A stretch of DNA of 64,000 nt from Agarivorans aestuarii (GTDB lineage Bacteria; Pseudomonadota; Gammaproteobacteria; Enterobacterales; Celerinatantimonadaceae): the NCBI RefSeq assembly GCF_019670125.1, contig NZ_AP023033.1, positions 814,501 through 878,500 on the forward strand, read 5' to 3'. Shown here piece by piece: positions 55,374-64,000 of the stretch. Every line of letters starts with the position of its first letter. Position 1 is the first letter of the stretch. The notes beneath the pieces are model-generated. The model did not search any database. It was given only the letters and a program-made list of their open reading frames with translations, and was not told the origin of the DNA. The position numbers and the translations under genes were made by a program.

Positions 55374-55775
55374 AGGCTGTTTCTTATTGTTGTTTTTTTA
55401 TTCACTATGGCAGGATTTAAACACCTGTTCAAATTTTTGTTGCTAAGTTGTGTTGGGGGATGAGTGTTTGCTTCTTAGCGTTCTATCTGGTGCTTAGCTC
55501 GAACGGCTTAAGGGCTTAATAAAAGCTGCTTAGCTTGTTTTATGGAGAGTGCCTTAATGGTTTTAATTAGCATTAAAAATCCTTTGGCTTGAAGGCATTA
55601 TTGCTCTCTCTAAGCAACTTGGTTTAGCAAGCCAATTATTAAATAAATGGTCCTTTAAAGCATAAACAAGGCTAAAAGCGCACTTTTATGCATTTGGCTT
55701 AGATAAATAAAGCTTGACTATCCACCTCAGCTGGTTAAGGTATGGCCATAAATTGGATTTAGTTTTTTTATTAAG
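55374..55775. other. aceK-thr intergenic region
   Basis: About 400 bp between the aceK start and the thr leader. It is AT-rich with several GCTTAG-like direct repeats. An imperfect long inverted repeat (GAGAG-TGCCTT and AAGGCA...CTCTC, 55543-55611) is seen. No ORF or consensus sites were recognised beyond this. Confidence 0.35.
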
Positions 55776-55850
55776 ATGCTAGTACGTTTTGCCTACACAA
55801 CCACCGGAACTATTACCCGCACAACCACATGCGGGTCGGGCTGGTTGTAG
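55776..55850 (+). CDS. thrL: thr operon leader peptide
   Basis: A 24-codon ORF: MLVRFAYTTTGTITRTTTCG then SGWL and TAG. It contains eight threonine codons and one isoleucine, the expected sensor of threonyl-tRNA and isoleucyl-tRNA supply. It is followed by overlapping hairpins and a terminator, so ribosome stalling here should allow transcription of thrABC. Seen directly; function by analogy with E. coli thrL. Confidence 0.92.
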   Translation: MLVRFAYTTTGTITRTTTCGSGWL

Positions 55851-55872
55851 CAACTTACTACATCTAAGAAAG

Positions 55873-55903
55873 CCCGTATCAACCACGATACGGGTTTTTT
55901 TTT
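55873..55903 (+). terminator. thr operon attenuator
   Basis: CCCGTATC (55873-55880) and GATACGGG (55887-55894) enclose a 6-nt loop, followed by nine T. It ends just before the GGGAGGA ribosome site of thrA. Upstream, ACCCGCA and TGCGGGT (within the leader ORF) form the alternate pause hairpin. Confidence 0.92.
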
Positions 55904-55913
55904 GGGAGGAATA

Positions 55914-58385
55914 ATGCGAGTCTTAAAATTTGGTGGATCATCCTTAGCTAACGCTGAGCGCTTTAATCGTGCAGCAGACATTGTGTTAAGCAATCAGCAT
56001 CAATCTCAAATGGCAGTAGTATTGTCTGCCCCTGCTGGGGTAACCAATGATTTGGTTGCTGTAGTAGATAAAGTTAGTCACGGTAACGATGGCGAAAGCT
56101 ATTTGACCCGCATTGACGCTACCTTCCAAGAGCTATTGTCAAAACTAAAAGAGAAGTACGCTGGCTTTGCCATAGAGCAAATGCAGTTAATGGTTCACCA
56201 AGAGTTGGGCGAGCTTCGCCAATTATTGAAAGGCGTAGCACTATTACAGCAGTGCCCAGACAACATTCGAGCCAAAGTACTGTCTACTGGCGAAAAGCTT
56301 AGCATTCATACTATGAACCACTTATTGTCGGTTCGTGGTCATAGCGCCGAAATCATCATTCCTCAGCAAAAATTAGTGGCTACTTCCGGTGGTTACCTAG
56401 AGGCGGTTGTTGATATTCAAGCCTCTAAACAGCGTTTGAACAAAGCTATGATTCAAGAGGATCTCATCTACTTAATGCCTGGTTTTACTGCGGGTAACGA
56501 GCAAGGTGAAACTGTAGTACTTGGTCGTAACGGTTCTGATTACAGCGCAGCAGTTTTGGCAGCTTGTTTAGATGCGGAATGTTGCGAGATTTGGACCGAT
56601 GTAGATGGTGTTTACAACTGTGACCCTCGCATTGTTGAAGACGCTCGCTTGCTGCGCAGCTTAAGTTATCCAGAAGCGATGGAGCTTAGCTACTTTGGTG
56701 CTAAAGTACTTCATCCCAAAACCATTGCCCCAATTGCTCAATACCATATTCCTTGCCTTATTAAGAACACCTTTAACCCACAAGGTGAAGGCACTTTAAT
56801 TGGCGCGCAAAGCCCTGCACAAGATGACTTGCCAGTTAAAGCATTATCAAGCTTGTCTGAATTAACCATGCTGACGGTTTCAGGCCCTGGCATGAAAGGC
56901 ATGGTTGGCATGGCCGGGCGGATCTTTGAGAGCATTTCGCGCAGTAAGGTATCGGTTGCCCTTATTACGCAATCTAGCTGCGAATACAGCGTAAGTTTTT
57001 GTATTCACAGTATTGATGCATCGCGTGCCTTGGCTGCGCTAAACGAAGAGTTTGAACTCGAGTTAGCTAACCAGCTATTAGAGCCCATTGAAGCCATTGA
57101 TAAGTTGGCGATTATTTCTTTGGTGGGCGATAGCATGCGCCGCAGTAAAGGCGTTGCCGCCCGCTTCTTTACCTCTCTGGCAGAAGTGGCGATTAACATT
57201 GTTGCTATTGCTCAAGGTTCGTCTGAGCGTTCAATTTCTGCGGTTGTGTCGCAAGACAAAGCAGCTGAAGCAATTCGCGCTTGTCATCAGAACTTCTTCA
57301 ATAGCATGCACTTTATCGACTTATTCCTAATAGGCGTAGGTGGTGTTGGCGGCGCTTTGTTAGAGCAGATTCATGCCCAGCAGAGTCATTTAAAAGAACA
57401 GCAAATCGGTATTCGTGTATGTGGCGTAGCTAACAGCCGTAAGTTGCTATTAGATTCAAAAGGTTTGGATCTTGAGCACTGGCAAGAGCAACTGGCTGCA
57501 ACCGAAGAAAATGGTGGCTTTACTTTAGACAATGTCACTAAATTGGTAGACCAAAGCCACTTAATTAATCCTGTGATCGTAGACTGTACCAGCAACGATG
57601 ATATTGCCGGTAAATATGCAGAATTTTTAGCGAATGGCTTCCATGTGGTTACGGCCAACAAAAAAGCCAACACTTCGAGCATGGAGTACTACCAGCAGCT
57701 ACGTAAAACGGCCATGGCAATGCGCCGTAAGTTCTTATACGACACTAACGTAGGTGCTGGTTTGCCAGTGATTGAAAACCTACAGAACCTGCTAAAAGCG
57801 GGCGATAAATTAGAGCGCTTTAACGGTATTTTGTCTGGTTCTCTGTCATTTATCTTTGGCAAGTTAGACGAAGGCATGAGCTTTTCTGAGGCCACTACAA
57901 TCGCCCGTGAGAATGGCTTTACCGAACCTGACCCGCGTGATGATTTATCGGGTATGGACGTAGCGCGCAAGCTGCTAATACTCGCGCGTGAAGCAGGCAT
58001 GCCACTAAGCATTGAAGATATTCAAATTGATATGGCCTTGCCACCAAATTTTGATTCAAGCGGAGATACCGAAGCCTTTATGCAACGCTTGCCTGAAGCC
58101 GACGCTTATTTCGCTAAGCTTATGGATGAAGCGGCCGCCGAAGGCAAAGTGCTGCGTTACTTAGGCAGCATCGATAAAGGTGTTTGCAAAGTGTCGTTAA
58201 GTGCCGTTGCGGCAGATGACCCATTACACCGCGTGAAAGACGGTGAGAATGCATTAGCCTTCTACAGCCGTTACTACCAGCCAATTCCATTAGTATTGCG
58301 TGGTTATGGTGCGGGTACTGCAGTAACAGCAGCGGGCGTATTTGCCGACGTATTAAGAACGCTTAACTGGAACCAAGAGGTGTAA
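55914..58385 (+). CDS. thrA: Bifunctional aspartokinase I / homoserine dehydrogenase I
   Basis: An 823-residue fusion (E. coli ThrA 820). The N-terminal aspartate kinase has [15 protein letters not shown] and [15 protein letters not shown]; two ACT-type regulatory domains occupy about 310-460 ([27 protein letters not shown]), where threonine inhibits. The homoserine dehydrogenase part (about 460-823) has [17 protein letters not shown] for NADPH and [17 protein letters not shown]. The start ATG 55914 follows GGGAGGA; the frame extends to 55902 but with a TTG. Confidence 0.97.
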   Translation: MRVLKFGGSSLANAERFNRAADIVLSNQHQSQMAVVLSAPAGVTNDLVAVVDKVSHGNDGESYLTRIDATFQELLSKLKEKYAGFAIEQMQLMVHQELGELRQLLKGVALLQQCPDNIRAKVLSTGEKLSIHTMNHLLSVRGHSAEIIIPQQKLVATSGGYLEAVVDIQASKQRLNKAMIQEDLIYLMPGFTAGNEQGETVVLGRNGSDYSAAVLAACLDAECCEIWTDVDGVYNCDPRIVEDARLLRSLSYPEAMELSYFGAKVLHPKTIAPIAQYHIPCLIKNTFNPQGEGTLIGAQSPAQDDLPVKALSSLSELTMLTVSGPGMKGMVGMAGRIFESISRSKVSVALITQSSCEYSVSFCIHSIDASRALAALNEEFELELANQLLEPIEAIDKLAIISLVGDSMRRSKGVAARFFTSLAEVAINIVAIAQGSSERSISAVVSQDKAAEAIRACHQNFFNSMHFIDLFLIGVGGVGGALLEQIHAQQSHLKEQQIGIRVCGVANSRKLLLDSKGLDLEHWQEQLAATEENGGFTLDNVTKLVDQSHLINPVIVDCTSNDDIAGKYAEFLANGFHVVTANKKANTSSMEYYQQLRKTAMAMRRKFLYDTNVGAGLPVIENLQNLLKAGDKLERFNGILSGSLSFIFGKLDEGMSFSEATTIARENGFTEPDPRDDLSGMDVARKLLILAREAGMPLSIEDIQIDMALPPNFDSSGDTEAFMQRLPEADAYFAKLMDEAAAEGKVLRYLGSIDKGVCKVSLSAVAADDPLHRVKDGENALAFYSRYYQPIPLVLRGYGAGTAVTAAGVFADVLRTLNWNQEV

Positions 58386-58386
58386 T

Positions 58387-59352
58387 ATGGGTGTTGTTGT
58401 TTATGCTCCAGCCTCTACAGCCAATGTAAGTGTAGGTTTCGACAGCTTAGGTGCAGCGCTGTCGCCAATTGATGGGCAGCTATTAGGTGACCGAGTATTG
58501 GTTGAAGCTGCCAGCGGCGATGATGTGATCATCGAAAATGTTGGCCCTTACGCACATAAACTGCCAGCCGATCCTAAACAGAACATTCTTTATGATTGCT
58601 ACCACTACTTTGTTAAGCAGTATGCAGAGCATCATAGCAAGGTACTTGGCTGCGTTAAGATGACCCTAGAAAAGAACCTGCCTATTGGCAGTGGTTTGGG
58701 GTCTAGTGCGTGTTCGGTAGTGGCTGCGTTAGAGGGTTTAAATGCCTACCTTGATTCGCCATTTAATAAAGAGCAAATGCTAATTATGATGGGCGAGTTA
58801 GAAGGCCAAATTAGCGGCAGCGTGCACTACGATAACGTAGCGCCATGTTATTTAGGTGGCATGCAGCTAATGTTGCAAGAAGCCGGGGTGACTAGCCAAG
58901 CTATTCCCCATTTTGAAGATTGGTATTGGATTGTTGCCTACCCAGGCATTAATATTTCAACCGCTCAAGCACGCTCTATTTTGCCGGCGCAGTATCGCCG
59001 CCAAGACACCTTAGAATTCGGCCGTAATTTGGCAGGTTTTGTTCATGCCAGTTATAGTAAGCAGCCAGAGTTAGCCGCAGCCTTATTAAAGGATAATATT
59101 GTGGCTGAACCTTACCGTGCGAAATTAATTCCAGGATTTGATGAAGTACGCAGCTATGCAGCGCAAAGTGGTGCATTAGCCAGTGGTATTTCAGGCTCTG
59201 GGCCAACGGTTTATATTGTTACCCCAGTATTAGAACAGGCTGAGCGAACCAAAGCTTGGTTAGAACAACACTTTATTCAAAACGAAGATGGATTTTGCCA
59301 TGTTTGTAAAATTGATGAGCAAGGCACACGAGTAACAGGAACGTCGCTATGA
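58387..59352 (+). CDS. thrB: Homoserine kinase
   Basis: A 321-residue GHMP kinase that phosphorylates L-homoserine. [18 protein letters not shown] is the N-terminal motif, [20 protein letters not shown] is the ATP loop, and [14 protein letters not shown] is the third motif. It starts 1 bp after thrA and overlaps thrC by 4 bp. Confidence 0.97.
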   Translation: MGVVVYAPASTANVSVGFDSLGAALSPIDGQLLGDRVLVEAASGDDVIIENVGPYAHKLPADPKQNILYDCYHYFVKQYAEHHSKVLGCVKMTLEKNLPIGSGLGSSACSVVAALEGLNAYLDSPFNKEQMLIMMGELEGQISGSVHYDNVAPCYLGGMQLMLQEAGVTSQAIPHFEDWYWIVAYPGINISTAQARSILPAQYRRQDTLEFGRNLAGFVHASYSKQPELAAALLKDNIVAEPYRAKLIPGFDEVRSYAAQSGALASGISGSGPTVYIVTPVLEQAERTKAWLEQHFIQNEDGFCHVCKIDEQGTRVTGTSL

Positions 59353-60626
59353 ACTTATATAACTTAAAACACAACGAAGAGCAGGTGAGCTTTACTCAGG
59401 CAGTAAAACAAGGCTTGGGTAAACAGCAAGGTTTATTCTTTCCCGATAGCATTCCTGCATTTGATGATATTGATGCGGTGCTGGAACTAGATTTTCACGC
59501 CCGTTGCGCAAAGTTGCTCGCGGCTTTATTAGACAACGAGTTGTCTGAAGCTGAGCTATTTGACATGGTAAGCAAGGCTTTCACTTTTACTGCACCTTTA
59601 AATAAGGTGACTGAGCAAATCAGTGCGCTAGAGCTATTTCATGGCCCAACCTTAGCCTTTAAAGATTTTGGCGGCCGCTTTATGGCCCAGTGTTTAGCCA
59701 AGTTCTCTAATGGTAATAAAACCACTATCTTAACTGCTACTTCGGGTGATACTGGCGCAGCTGTGGCACATGCTTTTTATGGCATGGAAAACATTAACGT
59801 AGTGGTACTCTACCCGAAGGGTAAGATTAGCCCACTGCAAGAAAAGCTGTTTTGTACCCTTGGTGGCAACATTACTACGGTAGCGGTAGAGTCTGACTTC
59901 GATGCTTGTCAAAGCATGGTTAAACAAGCCTTTGACGACCAAGAGCTCAAACAAGCTATTGGCTTAAACTCGGCAAATTCCATCAATATTAGCCGTTTGG
60001 TGGCGCAGGTTTGTTACTACTTTGAAGCTGCTGCACAGTTACCTAAAGCGCAACGTGAGCAACTAGTGGTTGCAGTGCCTTCAGGCAACTTTGGTAACTT
60101 AACCGCCGGTTTAATTGCTAAAGCTATGGGCTTACCGATTAAGCGTTTTATTGCTGCCACAAACGTAAACGATACGGTGCCACGTTACTTAGCGTCAGGT
60201 AACTGGGAGCCTAAACCAACACAAGCTACCTTATCTAATGCGATGGACGTGAGCCAACCAAACAACTGGCCACGTGTTGAAGAGCTGTTTAAAACCAAAG
60301 GCTGGCCACTAAGTGACTTAGGCAAAGGGGCCATGACTGATGAGCAAACTGCTGAAGCGGTTAAAGCTTTAGATGACTTAGGTTACGTGTGTGAGCCGCA
60401 TGGCGCGATTGCTTACCAGCAACTTACAGAGCAACTAGCCGATGGCGAACAAGGTTTATTCCTGTGTACCGCTCACCCAGCTAAGTTTAAAGAAAGCGTA
60501 GAAGAGATTCTAGAACGTGAAATTGACCTACCAAAACCGCTAGCTGACCGAGCAGACTTAGACTTGTTATCTAAAGAAATGCCAGCTGATTTTGCTCAAC
60601 TGCGTACTTTATTAATGAGCATCTAA
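59349..60626 (+). CDS. thrC: Threonine synthase
   Basis: A 425-residue PLP enzyme that converts O-phosphohomoserine to threonine. The PLP lysine is in [13 protein letters not shown] and the phosphate-binding loop is [31 protein letters not shown] is also typical. It begins with ATGA overlapping the thrB stop and ends with a terminator. Confidence 0.97.
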   Translation: MNLYNLKHNEEQVSFTQAVKQGLGKQQGLFFPDSIPAFDDIDAVLELDFHARCAKLLAALLDNELSEAELFDMVSKAFTFTAPLNKVTEQISALELFHGPTLAFKDFGGRFMAQCLAKFSNGNKTTILTATSGDTGAAVAHAFYGMENINVVVLYPKGKISPLQEKLFCTLGGNITTVAVESDFDACQSMVKQAFDDQELKQAIGLNSANSINISRLVAQVCYYFEAAAQLPKAQREQLVVAVPSGNFGNLTAGLIAKAMGLPIKRFIAATNVNDTVPRYLASGNWEPKPTQATLSNAMDVSQPNNWPRVEELFKTKGWPLSDLGKGAMTDEQTAEAVKALDDLGYVCEPHGAIAYQQLTEQLADGEQGLFLCTAHPAKFKESVEEILEREIDLPKPLADRADLDLLSKEMPADFAQLRTLLMSI

Positions 60627-60646
60627 GCTGATTGGCTAAACGACGT

Positions 60647-60675
60647 AAAACAGCGCCCTTTATGGCGCTGTTTTT
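60647..60675 (+). terminator. Terminator after thrC
   Basis: AAAACAGCGCC and GGCGCTGTTTTT enclose CTTTAT, with a T-tract. Confidence 0.9.
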
Positions 60676-60699
60676 GTTTGTAAAAGAAATGGTGAAAGC

Positions 60700-61338
60700 A
60701 TGAAAGCCAGCCTGATAATGGGCATAGTGAGTGGTTTAATAAGCGCTGCTACAAACGCTGAACCCAGCAATGCTTGGCACTACCAACAAAGTGCTGAGCA
60801 GCAATTGAGTTACGCGGAGTTAGTTGATATTTCTGGCGAAGTTAGTCTAATGTTTCGTTGTATTCATGGCGAGCTGGATAGCTTAATGCGCCTTGCAAAT
60901 GGGCCTTTGCAGCCAGCGTATAACTTTATGGATTGGCAATTCACCCAGCCGCAGAATCAGCTAACTAGTTTTAATGTTCTCTATCATCACTTTGATGACG
61001 ATTATTATCAGCTGGGGGCGGGTTATAACAGCTGGTTTGAGCTGTACTTTACTATTATGCAGCATTCGCAGATGCGTTGGTCTAGCAACGATTTTGCTGG
61101 CATAGAGTTTTTGTATCACGACACAGCCGCGATTGGCCAAGTGATTCAAGATTGCCCAGAGGCTTTTCAAGCTTCTTATGACCTGCTGGCTGAGCAGTTA
61201 AGCCAAGCGCTAGTTGAGGCTCGTAATACTGGTAAGCATCAACAAGTTAATGATATCGAGCAAGCCATTGAGCAGCTAGTACAATCAGCCACCCAGTTGG
61301 CTCAGCTAGCTCAAGTACCGTTGCGGATTAGTGACTAG
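60700..61338 (+). CDS. Secreted protein of unknown function
   Basis: A 212-residue protein with a signal peptide (MKASLIMGIVSGLISAATNA). The mature chain is helical and glutamine-rich at the end (QALVEARNTGKHQQVNDIEQ), with two cysteines (MFRCIHG and DCPEAFQ) that might form a disulfide. I do not recognise the family. AAAGAAATGGTGAAAGC precedes the ATG. The TAG stop (61336-61338) lies inside the left end of the second 270-bp repeat. Confidence 0.65.
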   Translation: MKASLIMGIVSGLISAATNAEPSNAWHYQQSAEQQLSYAELVDISGEVSLMFRCIHGELDSLMRLANGPLQPAYNFMDWQFTQPQNQLTSFNVLYHHFDDDYYQLGAGYNSWFELYFTIMQHSQMRWSSNDFAGIEFLYHDTAAIGQVIQDCPEAFQASYDLLAEQLSQALVEARNTGKHQQVNDIEQAIEQLVQSATQLAQLAQVPLRISD

Positions 61339-61603
61339 GGTCTGTAGATCTTTGCTGATGGTTTTTGCAGCAATTAATTAGCCATTTAGGCAAGGCAGTG
61401 AGTGTGCAGTTAAGTGGGCTTAATAATCACTCGCTAACGCTGAATAAATGGCTAAGAAATGCTGCCCGAAGGGTTCGGATAAGCGAACTTTACTCTTTGT
61501 TAAGCACTTCTTACTTAGCTCACTAGGCTTCTAAGTGCTCGCCGCGATTAAAGCCCGCTTATCTCGAACAAAATTTCAACACCAAAGATCAACAGACCCT
61601 AGT
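61334..61603 (+). repeat. 270-bp MITE-like repeat, copy 2
   Basis: Same length and orientation as copy 1 (29404-29673), with five base differences. Ends are ACTAGGGTCTGTAGATCTTT and, inward from the right, ACTAGGGTCTGTTGATCTTT, an inverted repeat with one mismatch in 20. It begins at the stop codon of the secreted-protein gene and ends 90 bp before tesB, into whose upstream region it has been placed. Confidence 0.8.
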
Positions 61604-61693
61604 TAGTCAAATAAATATCGCCTAGCTATCGAGTTGATCTTTGCTGCGAACTCACGCATATTGCAAAGATTGCTAGAACAAAATACGAAAACT

Positions 61694-62554
61694 ATGAGTA
61701 AAGTGTTAAAAGATTTGCTCGAGCTATTAAGCTTAGAGCGCATTGAAGAAGGCTTGTTTCGCGGGCATAGCCAAGATTTAGGCTTTGGTGCAGTATTTGG
61801 CGGCCAAGTAATGGGGCAGGCTTTGTCTGCCGCTAAAGAAACCGTGAGTGAAAAGCGTCAAGTTCACTCTTTCCACTCTTACTTTTTACGACCGGGCGAT
61901 CCTAATCATCGCATTGTTTACGATATTGAGAGCATTCGCGATGGCCGCAGCGTATCCACCCGCCGGGTTAAAGCGATTCAATTCGGTAAACCCATTTTTT
62001 ATATGACGGCGTCTTTTCAGCAGCCATCTTCAGGCTTTGAACATCAAGATAAAATGCCAGACGTCGCTGCCCCAGAAGAGCTGCAATCAGAACAAGAGTA
62101 CGCTTTTCAATTGCGTGATATGTTGCCTGATGCGGTTCGAGACAAATTCATCTGTGATAAACCCTTAGAGATGCGTCCGGTAGAGTTTGTTAACCCTTTA
62201 CAGCCAGAAAAGCTAGCGGCTAAGCGTTGTGTATGGTTTAAGGCCAATGGGCAAATGCCCGATGATGGGCGCATTCACCGTTATTTGCTGGCTTACGCGT
62301 CTGACTTTAACTTTTTACCTACGGCTTTGCAGCCTCATGGGCGCTCATTCATTGAGCCGCAGATGCAAACAGCGACTATTGACCACAGCATGTGGTTTCA
62401 CCATGACTTCCGTTTAGATGAATGGTTATTGTATGTGGTTGATAGCCCTGCAGCGTCTAATGGCCGAGGCTTGGTAAGAGGGCAGTTCTTTACTCGAGAT
62501 GGCAAGTTAGTGGCTTCTACCATCCAGGAAGGTGTAATTAGAGAGCGAAGCTAG
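61694..62554 (+). CDS. tesB: Acyl-CoA thioesterase II
   Basis: A 286-residue double-hotdog thioesterase (E. coli TesB length 286). [52 protein letters not shown] and [18 protein letters not shown] match TesB closely; the active-site Asp is in [11 protein letters not shown] 61694 matches the E. coli start; a longer reading from TTG 61634 is unlikely. The ribosome site is poor. Confidence 0.95.
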   Translation: MSKVLKDLLELLSLERIEEGLFRGHSQDLGFGAVFGGQVMGQALSAAKETVSEKRQVHSFHSYFLRPGDPNHRIVYDIESIRDGRSVSTRRVKAIQFGKPIFYMTASFQQPSSGFEHQDKMPDVAAPEELQSEQEYAFQLRDMLPDAVRDKFICDKPLEMRPVEFVNPLQPEKLAAKRCVWFKANGQMPDDGRIHRYLLAYASDFNFLPTALQPHGRSFIEPQMQTATIDHSMWFHHDFRLDEWLLYVVDSPAASNGRGLVRGQFFTRDGKLVASTIQEGVIRERS

Positions 62555-62574
62555 GCCTATTGAGTTTAGATAAT

Positions 62575-62602
62575 AAAAAAGCATGCCTAGGCATGCTTTT
62601 TT
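62575..62602. terminator. Terminator between tesB and grcA
   Basis: AAAAAAGCATGCC and GGCATGCTTTTTT form a near-perfect palindrome with A and T tracts and can stop both convergent genes. Confidence 0.9.
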
Positions 62603-62620
62603 CGTTTTAGTTACTGAGTC

Positions 62621-63001
62621 TTATAGTGATTCAGTAAAAGTACGAGTAATTACGTCTTGTTGTTGCTCTGTAGTTAGCGAGTTAAAGCGAACTGCGTAAC
62701 CTGAAACACGAATAGTAAGCTGAGGGTATTTCTCAGGGTGCTTAACCGCGTCTTCTAGAGTTTCACGACGAAGAACGTTAACGTTTAGGTGTTGGCCACC
62801 TTCTTCGATTGGCTGAGCTTTCATTGGTACTTCGCGATACTCGATTTGACCTAGTTTATCGAGAGCAACAACTTCATCTTCAGCGTATAGCTCGTCTTTA
62901 ACACATAGGCAGCGAGCTTGGTTTTGCTCGTTGTCTAGCAACCAAAAAGAACCTAATAGTGCGTTGTTATCTGCTTTAGTGATTTGAATACCGGTGGTCA
63001 T
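62621..63001 (-). CDS. grcA: Autonomous glycyl radical cofactor GrcA (YfiD)
   Basis: A 126-residue protein that replaces the damaged glycyl radical domain of pyruvate formate-lyase after oxygen exposure. The C-terminal [18 protein letters not shown] is almost the PflB end; the radical-bearing Gly is in RVSGYAVRF. The start ATG 63001 ([13 protein letters not shown]) is preferred over 63013. Expression under low oxygen fits the FNR-like sites upstream. Confidence 0.95.
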   Translation of the reverse strand: MTTGIQITKADNNALLGSFWLLDNEQNQARCLCVKDELYAEDEVVALDKLGQIEYREVPMKAQPIEEGGQHLNVNVLRRETLEDAVKHPEKYPQLTIRVSGYAVRFNSLTTEQQQDVITRTFTESL

Positions 63002-63103
63002 AACATACCTCATTAGCTAAAAATTGTAATTTTATTACATAATATAGCGATCCCTGAGCCACTTATTGAATCATTATCGCCACTTGCTGTAACTATACTA
63101 CAA

Positions 63104-63166
63104 TTGACCTTAATCAAAAAAGGGTTTTTTTTGAATTTTATTATTATCTTTGTTGATTAAGGTTAA
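63104..63166. promoter_or_regulatory. FNR-like sites upstream of grcA
   Basis: TTGACCTTAATCAA (63104-63117) fits TTGAT-N4-ATCAA with one change, and TTGATTAAGGTTAA (63153-63166) with two. They lie about 103-165 bp before the grcA start codon on the minus strand. Anaerobic activation of grcA by FNR is known in E. coli. Confidence 0.6.
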
Positions 63167-63430
63167 GAGGGTGTTTGATTGCTTGTGTTAGTGCCTTGAG
63201 CTGTGCTTGAATAAGAAATAAGCGTTCATCATCGAAGTGTTATACAAGCATTTGTTTTTTATGGCTTAGTGGTTAACAAACAGTACAAATACGCTTTTTG
63301 GACTGTTTATCTTAAAAAGTGTGAACTGAGCGAAAAGCAAATCTGTCTAATAAACGATCTAGCGCAATAATAGTTCAACGGTGAGTCCTTTATACTGATT
63401 TGAAAAGTGCTAGTTAGCCAAGGAGAAGCA
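63167..63430. other. grcA to hemerythrin-domain gene gap
   Basis: The 264-bp remainder before the hemerythrin-domain gene is AT-rich. No further recognised site or gene was seen other than the ribosome site AAGGAG (63420-63425). Confidence 0.4.
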
Positions 63431-63991
63431 ATGTTACAAAGTCTTCAACAAGATCATCAAAATATCGCTAAATTGCTGAAGGTGTTAGAGCAGAAGTTGG
63501 CTCATATTCGCAATGAGAAAGCAGTTAAATATAAGTTGATCGCCCATATTATTAGCTACATGCAAGAGTACGCAGATCGCTATCATCATCCAAAAGAAGA
63601 CCTCATTTATGACTACTATGTGAAATATCGCGTGGTAGAGGATGACTTATCCGATCAACTTAAAAAGCAACATCAAAACTTGTTGGCTATGACCGACGAG
63701 CTAAGTGATATCTTAGATATCATCTTGCTTGACGCAGTGGTTCCGCTGGATCAATTTAGCGACAAGCTTGAAGCCTTTATTAATGCCCAGTGGGAACATC
63801 TTAATTACGAAGAGGATGTTGTTTTCCCTGCCTTAAAACGCCATCTAACAGCGGATGACTGGCGCGCAATTGAGCAAAGCTGGCAGCACGGAAACTACGA
63901 AGACCCATTGTTTGGTCACCGTGTTCATGAGCAATACAAAGCCTTATCTGAGCGAATTAAGCTGTCTCAACCTCAAGAAGAAGAAGAGTAG
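63431..63991 (+). CDS. Hemerythrin HHE-domain protein
   Basis: A 186-residue protein with a hemerythrin-like four-helix bundle. Iron ligands are suggested by QQDHQNIAKLL, YHHPKEDLIYD, QHQNLL and WEHLNYEEDVVFPAL. Such proteins bind a diiron centre and sense or store oxygen or nitric oxide, or aid iron-sulfur repair (YtfE type, though this lacks the YtfE N-terminal domain). ATG 63431 follows AAGGAGAAGC; an in-frame start at 63407 is less likely. Divergent from grcA. Confidence 0.85.
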   Translation: MLQSLQQDHQNIAKLLKVLEQKLAHIRNEKAVKYKLIAHIISYMQEYADRYHHPKEDLIYDYYVKYRVVEDDLSDQLKKQHQNLLAMTDELSDILDIILLDAVVPLDQFSDKLEAFINAQWEHLNYEEDVVFPALKRHLTADDWRAIEQSWQHGNYEDPLFGHRVHEQYKALSERIKLSQPQEEEE

Positions 63992-64000
63992 AGAGTACTT

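Noticed and set aside
1-64000. CRISPR arrays, rRNA and tRNA genes
   Set aside because: No regularly spaced short repeats, cas-like genes, rRNA or convincing tRNA cloverleaf was noticed when reading the window by eye. A tool-based tRNA scan was not possible.

Overview
The window is a chromosomal segment of a marine gammaproteobacterium, probably an Alteromonadales member close to Agarivorans or Vibrio-like relatives. The reasons are E. coli-like gene order (aceF-lpdA-acnB-yacL; rpsF-priB-rpsR-rplI-dnaB-alr; argR and mdh divergent), gammaproteobacteria-type genes (arcA, grcA, rraA, aceK, thrLABC), and motX, a component of the sodium-driven polar flagellum motor. The genus is an inference; the window contains no rRNA gene.

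Layout. 1-10.2 kb: end of the pyruvate dehydrogenase operon (aceF tail, lpdA), a PlpD-like type Vd patatin autotransporter, acnB, a regulator with inverted domain order (winged helix then receiver-like), yacL, and the nitrogen-responsive glnK-amtB pair behind tandem NtrC-like sites and a sigma-54-like promoter. 10.3-14.2 kb: a ferric iron ABC transporter behind a Fur-like box. 14.2-16.7 kb: argR, an arginine-type binding protein and mdh around a strong ARG box. 17-22.7 kb: motX, rnr, rlmB and the rpsF-priB-rpsR-rplI ribosomal operon. 22.8-28.3 kb: a YnjBCD-like transporter, a small cytochrome c and dnaB. 28.3-32.8 kb: alr, a 270-bp MITE-like repeat, a peroxiredoxin behind a near-perfect OxyR site, cheX, a nonsense-interrupted glycosyltransferase and an unknown secreted protein.

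33.0-45.8 kb: a genomic island of about 12.8 kb inserted in the 5' end of dusA. It is flanked by a 35-bp imperfect repeat (32/35) that is the dusA codons for [12 protein letters not shown]. The stranded native start of dusA remains on the left, and a rebuilt start on the island's right end serves the intact gene. Cargo: a PrtN-like regulator, three small unknown ORFs, a candidate HUH-type Rep/relaxase protein, a complete type I restriction-modification operon (hsdM-hsdS-hsdR), a RepA-like ATPase and a tyrosine integrase. GGGGGCAAAT-type repeats cluster at both ends, and a perfect 13-bp-arm inverted repeat sits between hsdR and repA.

45.8-64 kb: dusA, a SieB-like membrane protein, mgsA, an SRAP protein, a GGCT-family protein, pyk, arcA, a DUF3293 protein, rraA, a small outer-membrane protein, aceK, the thr operon with leader peptide and attenuator, an unknown secreted protein, a second copy of the 270-bp repeat, tesB, grcA with FNR-like sites, and a hemerythrin-domain protein.

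The least explained material is the island (small ORFs, terminal repeats, replication-like module), the 270-bp repeat whose two copies both overlap the stop codon of the gene upstream, and the inverted-architecture regulator.
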